A DNA stretch of 64,000 nt from Campylobacterales bacterium (GTDB lineage Bacteria; Campylobacterota; Campylobacteria; Campylobacterales; Sulfurimonadaceae): positions 31,920 to 95,919 of the forward strand of contig JAPLGN010000046.1 in assembly GCA_026390135.1 (NCBI GenBank), in the 5' to 3' direction. A program made the translations under genes and the position numbers. The notes beneath the pieces were generated by a model, which was not told where the DNA came from, did no database searches, and worked only from the letters and a program-made list of their open reading frames with translations. Positions within the stretch are counted from its first letter, which is position 1, and every line of letters starts with the position of its first letter. Of this stretch, positions 59,436 to 64,000 are shown in pieces.

Positions 59436-62400
59436 TTACTTGGTGCTACGCTTCGGATACGCCATTGCAATAACAATGGCAACAACCGCATACGCCCACG
59501 GAACAAAATCAGGAACCGGAACCGGATCACCCTTCGCATACGAATGCATTCCTGCAAGATAGTAGTTTACTCCGAAATAGGTCATCAATACCGACGTAAA
59601 TGCAAGCAATGAAATAACACTGAATGAAAAGTCGTTATACCCTCCCTTAATCATACGTAAATGGATCACCACCGCATAGACTAAAATGGTTACCAATGCC
59701 CAAGTCTCTTTTGGATCCCAGCCCCAGTAACGTCCCCAACTCTCGTTTGCCCAAACACCTCCGAGGAAGTTTCCAACAGTAAGCAGTACAAGACCAAAAA
59801 TAAGGCTCATCTCATTAATAGCATTGAGCTCTTTAATTGCCAGATTGAGGCGTGCCTCATTCTTTGGATTTTTAAGGATAAAGAGGATCAACGTAATCAT
59901 CCCCAATAACGCTCCAAGGCCCAAGAAGCCATAACTCGCAGTAATCATCGATACGTGAATACTAAGCCAATAGGACTGCAATACAGGCACCAAATTTGTC
60001 ACCTGAGGATCAAGCCAGTTCAGATGTGCAACAAACAAAATAAGACCCGTTAAAATACCCGTAGCGGCCAACGTCATCGGGGATTTACCTGAAAAGATAA
60101 ATCCGGCCAGTACTGTTGCCCATCCGATATAAATCATCGATTCATAACCATTTGACCATGGTGCATGTCCTGAAATATACCAACGCATAGCAAGACCTGC
60201 CGTGTGCGCTACAAAAAATAAAACTAATAATCCGAAAGTTGCTTTACTAAAAAATTCTAACTTGAAATCGGGTTTCAAGATTTTGACAAACGATAAAATC
60301 AATAAAATAAAGCCTACCAGAAAATACAAAGGCCACAGTTGTTCAAATATATTGGTTTTATTATAAAAAATCTCAACAGCAAGCTTAGTCTCATTGGGAT
60401 AGACGCTTGCTCCTGCAAAATGTTGATATTTATCAATCAAAGAGAGTGCTTTATCCGCCTCTTTCCAATCTCCGCTTTTAAGAGCAGCATCGACGGCACT
60501 AAAATATCCTACTGCCATTAGACGTACCATTTGTGCATCTTTGGGAGGGAGAGTTTGAAGTGCTTCAATGGTTGCATTCCATTTATTAGCTTTATCATTC
60601 GCTCTTGGCCACATTTGAATCAGTGAACCCGTATAAACCATATACGCAATATTGACCCGTTCATCTACTTGGAGGAGTTTTTTATCAAATTTATCCTGTT
60701 TTCCAGGAGCTTTTCGTGTTGCTTCCTCTATCTGACGTGCTAATTTATACCCCGTAATATCATCTGGAAATTCAAAAAACTGTGAAAAAGCCGCTGTTTT
60801 TGCCTCAGGCGGAAGCCCAATGAGTTTGTTAATCTCTTTGTCTCCTACTTGAATCATTGAAATCTCGCGCCATGCATCAGGACGAAGCATCATCCCTAAA
60901 ATAACTTGATTAGGTGAAAGCCCTATTATTTCATTACTGCGGCTAAGTTTTGAAACAATTTCACTAGAGAGAGTATCCAGCGGTTTCATTCGACCACTGG
61001 AATCTTGTACTACCAAATGACCAAATTTATCGGCATGAGCAGCATCAAAACTTTTTGCCGTTTTAATTACGGGATTTTCACTCTCTGCCGCATGAGAATT
61101 TGTACCCATAAACATGATTGCCATCAAAGCGAATGATGCGGCAATTTTTTGAGCATCCAATTTTTTGAGTTTTTCACTCAATCCATTAAAACGACCATTT
61201 TTGACAATCAATACACCAAACATCCCTATTGCCAATAACAAATATCCAATATAGGTAATCAACGTCCCTGGATCTTTATTGACAGAGAGAACGGTTCCCA
61301 TTTCATCTTGATCAAATGAGGATTGGAAAAAACGGTATCCTTTATAATCAAGAATATGGTTCATATAGATACGAAATGGCATTTTAACTCCTGCACTTTC
61401 ATCCAGCAGTGTTACTTCACTTGCATACGATGCAGGTGACATTGAGCCCGGATAACGCTCAAGCTGGAAGTCATTAAGTGCAAGTGCAAATGGTAGTTTT
61501 CGCTCAATTGAGCCATATGAAACAGTTACAATGGTATCTCCTAAAACAACGGTTTTCGGTTCACCAACCTCACCCACTGATCCCAGCACAACCGCCGAAC
61601 CTTTTTTATCACCCTTACTAAAGTTAAGAGTGAGAGCATCTTGTCCCCCACCCATCTTCATCATAGGTCCCTTTGCAGCCTTAGCAGATTTGGATACAAG
61701 CTGCATGCTCCCTTTGGGAATAAATTCACGTAATACAAATCCGCTCTGAGGAGTTTGAAAAAGAGTACGGCTAGCGAGTTCAGTTTTACCTGCATTTGCT
61801 GCTCCCGTTTGCTGAGTATTCATACTCAATGTATTAAGATTCATAGAGTGATTCATCATCACTTTACCGTTCTCTACACTCAACGAGACAACCGGTTTGT
61901 CGTACTTTTTGTGCGAATTAAAATCAATAACAATATCATTTGCTTCAAACGCATCACCTTCTTTGAGATTAACTGGTTCGCCGCCTGCACTTGTAGTAAT
62001 CATCATTTTTAAGATAGGTGACCCTTTCGGATCACTAACAGGCTCATAACTGGCATCTCCCATATAACTCTCTAATGCAACATTGATTGTGTCATTATCG
62101 AATGACAATGCTTGATCAAAATGGTTGGTTGAGCGTTTAGAAAGATACAATTGCTTTTGGAAGCTGTACTCTTTCTCCCCTTTTTTGACGGTGAAGCTGA
62201 CATACGGTTCAGCACTTACTATCGCATTAGCGGATTCACCTTCGCGAATATGCATTGTCCCCTCAAAACCCATATAACGGGTAATTGCAGCGCCAACGAG
62301 TATAATCAAAAAAGCGACGTGAAAAGTAAAAACCAACCATTTGCCGTTACGTGCCATTTTAAACTTTAATATATTCATCGTAAGATTTAAGGCTAACAGC

Positions 62401-62564
62401 CCCAGTAAAATCTCAAACCAACGTGCATTGTAAATATCTGCTTTTGCACTCATCGTTCCATAATCATTTTCAACAAAGGTAGCGTAACCGATGGTGATTG
62501 CAAAAAGCAACATTAAAGCAGCCATAGTTTTCATGGAGCTCAGTAAAGAGTAAATTTTATTCAT
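59436..62564 (-). CDS. ccsBA: Fused cytochrome c biogenesis protein CcsBA (ResB-ResC)
   Basis: N-terminal ResB region plus C-terminal GGVWANESWGRYWGWDPKETWALVTILVYAVVIHLR WWD motif. Confidence 0.94.
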   Translation of the reverse strand: MNKIYSLLSSMKTMAALMLLFAITIGYATFVENDYGTMSAKADIYNARWFEILLGLLALNLTMNILKFKMARNGKWLVFTFHVAFLIILVGAAITRYMGFEGTMHIREGESANAIVSAEPYVSFTVKKGEKEYSFQKQLYLSKRSTNHFDQALSFDNDTINVALESYMGDASYEPVSDPKGSPILKMMITTSAGGEPVNLKEGDAFEANDIVIDFNSHKKYDKPVVSLSVENGKVMMNHSMNLNTLSMNTQQTGAANAGKTELASRTLFQTPQSGFVLREFIPKGSMQLVSKSAKAAKGPMMKMGGGQDALTLNFSKGDKKGSAVVLGSVGEVGEPKTVVLGDTIVTVSYGSIERKLPFALALNDFQLERYPGSMSPASYASEVTLLDESAGVKMPFRIYMNHILDYKGYRFFQSSFDQDEMGTVLSVNKDPGTLITYIGYLLLAIGMFGVLIVKNGRFNGLSEKLKKLDAQKIAASFALMAIMFMGTNSHAAESENPVIKTAKSFDAAHADKFGHLVVQDSSGRMKPLDTLSSEIVSKLSRSNEIIGLSPNQVILGMMLRPDAWREISMIQVGDKEINKLIGLPPEAKTAAFSQFFEFPDDITGYKLARQIEEATRKAPGKQDKFDKKLLQVDERVNIAYMVYTGSLIQMWPRANDKANKWNATIEALQTLPPKDAQMVRLMAVGYFSAVDAALKSGDWKEADKALSLIDKYQHFAGASVYPNETKLAVEIFYNKTNIFEQLWPLYFLVGFILLILSFVKILKPDFKLEFFSKATFGLLVLFFVAHTAGLAMRWYISGHAPWSNGYESMIYIGWATVLAGFIFSGKSPMTLAATGILTGLILFVAHLNWLDPQVTNLVPVLQSYWLSIHVSMITASYGFLGLGALLGMITLILFILKNPKNEARLNLAIKELNAINEMSLIFGLVLLTVGNFLGGVWANESWGRYWGWDPKETWALVTILVYAVVIHLRMIKGGYNDFSFSVISLLAFTSVLMTYFGVNYYLAGMHSYAKGDPVPVPDFVPWAYAVVAIVIAMAYPKRSTK

Positions 62565-62640
62565 TAAAAGACCTGTCTTGATAAGATTATTGCAATTGTA
62601 GTCGCACTTCGGTAAATGTATGTTAATTGTATGTTAATCA

Positions 62641-63993
62641 TTAGACTCCTTCAAGTATCATTGCCTCGGAAAGTCGCTTAAATGCGGCAATATTCGCCCC
62701 ATCCACAAAATTTCTCTCTACCCCATACTCTTTTGCCGTTAAAGAAACCCGTTTATAAATCTGACACATGATCTCGTTGAGTTTACGGTCAACTTTTTCA
62801 AAATCCCATTTTTCCATGGATGCGTTTTGAGACATCTCAAACTCGCTCACGGCAACTCCTCCTGCATTAGCAGCTTTGCCCGGTACAAATAAAACTCCGT
62901 TTGCCTGAAACACTTCAATAGCCTCAGGTACACTAGGCATATTTGCTCCCTCCACTACTGTACGAACACCATTGTTTAACAGTGTGACTGCATCGTTAAA
63001 AGTCAATTCATTTTGGGTTGCGCATGGAAATGCCGCATAACACGGAGTACTCCAAACAGCATGCGCTTCATGAGGATAATCTTCTTTTTTAGTGTAAATA
63101 GAATCAAAGCGTTGCAGCATATAGTTTTCCAGCGACAACCGTTTACCCTCACCTTTTAAACTTTTTAGCAACACAAGATCAATACCGTTTGGATCGTAAA
63201 TTGATCCTTCGCTGTCACTGCAGGTAATAACTTTTGCACCGAAGTACTGTAGTTTTTCAATCGTATGCAACGCTACATTGCCTGCACCGCTCACACAGCA
63301 TACTTTACCCCAGAGTGAATCGCCAAATTCTTCTTTTAACATCTCCACCGTAAAATAAACGACCCCGTATCCCGTCGCTTCTGGACGCATTAATGACCCC
63401 CCAAACGCATACGGCTTTCCGCTGAGAACCCCATCGTAGTTACGTGTAATTTTTTTATACTCTCCGAACAAAAATCCGATTTCACGAGCACCCACACCGA
63501 TGTCTCCCGCAGGAACATCCACACGAGCACCGATGTATTGATGAAGCTCCCGCATAAAAGCACGGCAAAATTTCATAATCTCGAAATCACTCTTCCCTTT
63601 TGGGTCGAAATCTGATCCCCCTTTGGCACCGCCTATGGGTAATCCAGTCAGAGAATTTTTAAAAATCTGTTCAAATGCTAAAAACTTCAGTACCCCGGAA
63701 TCAACACTTTTATGGAAGCGAAGTCCCCCCTTATAAGGTCCAAGGGCATTATTAAACTGTACACGATAGCCATTATTGACATGTACACGATTATTATCAT
63801 CGACCCATTGAACTTTAAAACGAATTTCACGGTCAGGGACAATAAGACGTTCTAAAATGGCATACGTTTGATAGCGTGTATCGCTTTGCAATATCGGCTC
63901 CAGAGAATGTAACACTTCACTGACTGCTTGAATAAATGTTCCGTCCATTGCATAATTTGTACGCTCTAATCTTGCTAAAAAATCTTCAATCAC
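62641..63993 (-). CDS. gdhA: NADP-specific glutamate dehydrogenase
   Basis: GPYKGGLRFHKSV, LPIGGAKGGSDFDPKGKSD, VPAGDIGVGAREIGFLFGEYK. Confidence 0.96.
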   Translation of the reverse strand: MIEDFLARLERTNYAMDGTFIQAVSEVLHSLEPILQSDTRYQTYAILERLIVPDREIRFKVQWVDDNNRVHVNNGYRVQFNNALGPYKGGLRFHKSVDSGVLKFLAFEQIFKNSLTGLPIGGAKGGSDFDPKGKSDFEIMKFCRAFMRELHQYIGARVDVPAGDIGVGAREIGFLFGEYKKITRNYDGVLSGKPYAFGGSLMRPEATGYGVVYFTVEMLKEEFGDSLWGKVCCVSGAGNVALHTIEKLQYFGAKVITCSDSEGSIYDPNGIDLVLLKSLKGEGKRLSLENYMLQRFDSIYTKKEDYPHEAHAVWSTPCYAAFPCATQNELTFNDAVTLLNNGVRTVVEGANMPSVPEAIEVFQANGVLFVPGKAANAGGVAVSEFEMSQNASMEKWDFEKVDRKLNEIMCQIYKRVSLTAKEYGVERNFVDGANIAAFKRLSEAMILEGV

Positions 63994-64000
63994 AGTTTCT

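Noticed and set aside
1-64000. CRISPR arrays, rRNA, tRNA genes, integrases of large mobile islands
   Set aside because: No regularly spaced repeats and no recognisable rRNA/tRNA sequence; the only recombinase is XerH-like, so the Mo island shows no classic mobility genes or attachment sites.

Overview
The window is chromosomal DNA from a Campylobacterota (epsilonproteobacterial) genome. This assignment is an inference from protein content (DUF1882, XerH-like recombinase, short HisG, CcsBA, class II DAHP synthase) and resembles Sulfuricurvum/Sulfurimonas-type organisms. Both flanks (about 0-20.7 kb and 46.5-64 kb) are mostly housekeeping: gap, hisG, coaX, xerH-like, gatC, pilT, aroG class II, GGDEF, cvpA, fur, lysS, glyA, trpE, aroE, slyD-like, an RND efflux operon, DEAD-box helicase, recR, dnaJ, ccsBA, gdhA. 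They also carry a toxin-antitoxin pair beside a duplicated recR fragment, a Fur-family pseudogene and REP-like hairpin repeats. The most interesting part is a ~25 kb accessory island (about 20.8-46.4 kb) built around molybdate/tungstate genes: modE, modA, modD, a di-TOBE protein, modB, modC and an interrupted di-Mop gene. Interleaved with these are a TonB protein, three TonB-dependent receptors, three Cys-pair FepB/BtuF-like binding proteins sharing one FecCD permease and ATPase, two truncated hemoglobins, two SAM methyltransferases, a luciferase-like flavin monooxygenase, a TiaS-like DDTD protein with a Cys-rich mini-protein, and a TauE-like permease. Seven ModE-box or ModE-half-box motifs (CGTTATATC...) lie at most transcription-unit starts of the island. 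I propose it is a ModE-controlled, TonB-dependent Mo/W (metallophore or thio-metalate) acquisition and processing system. No rRNA, tRNA, CRISPR array or transposase was recognised.
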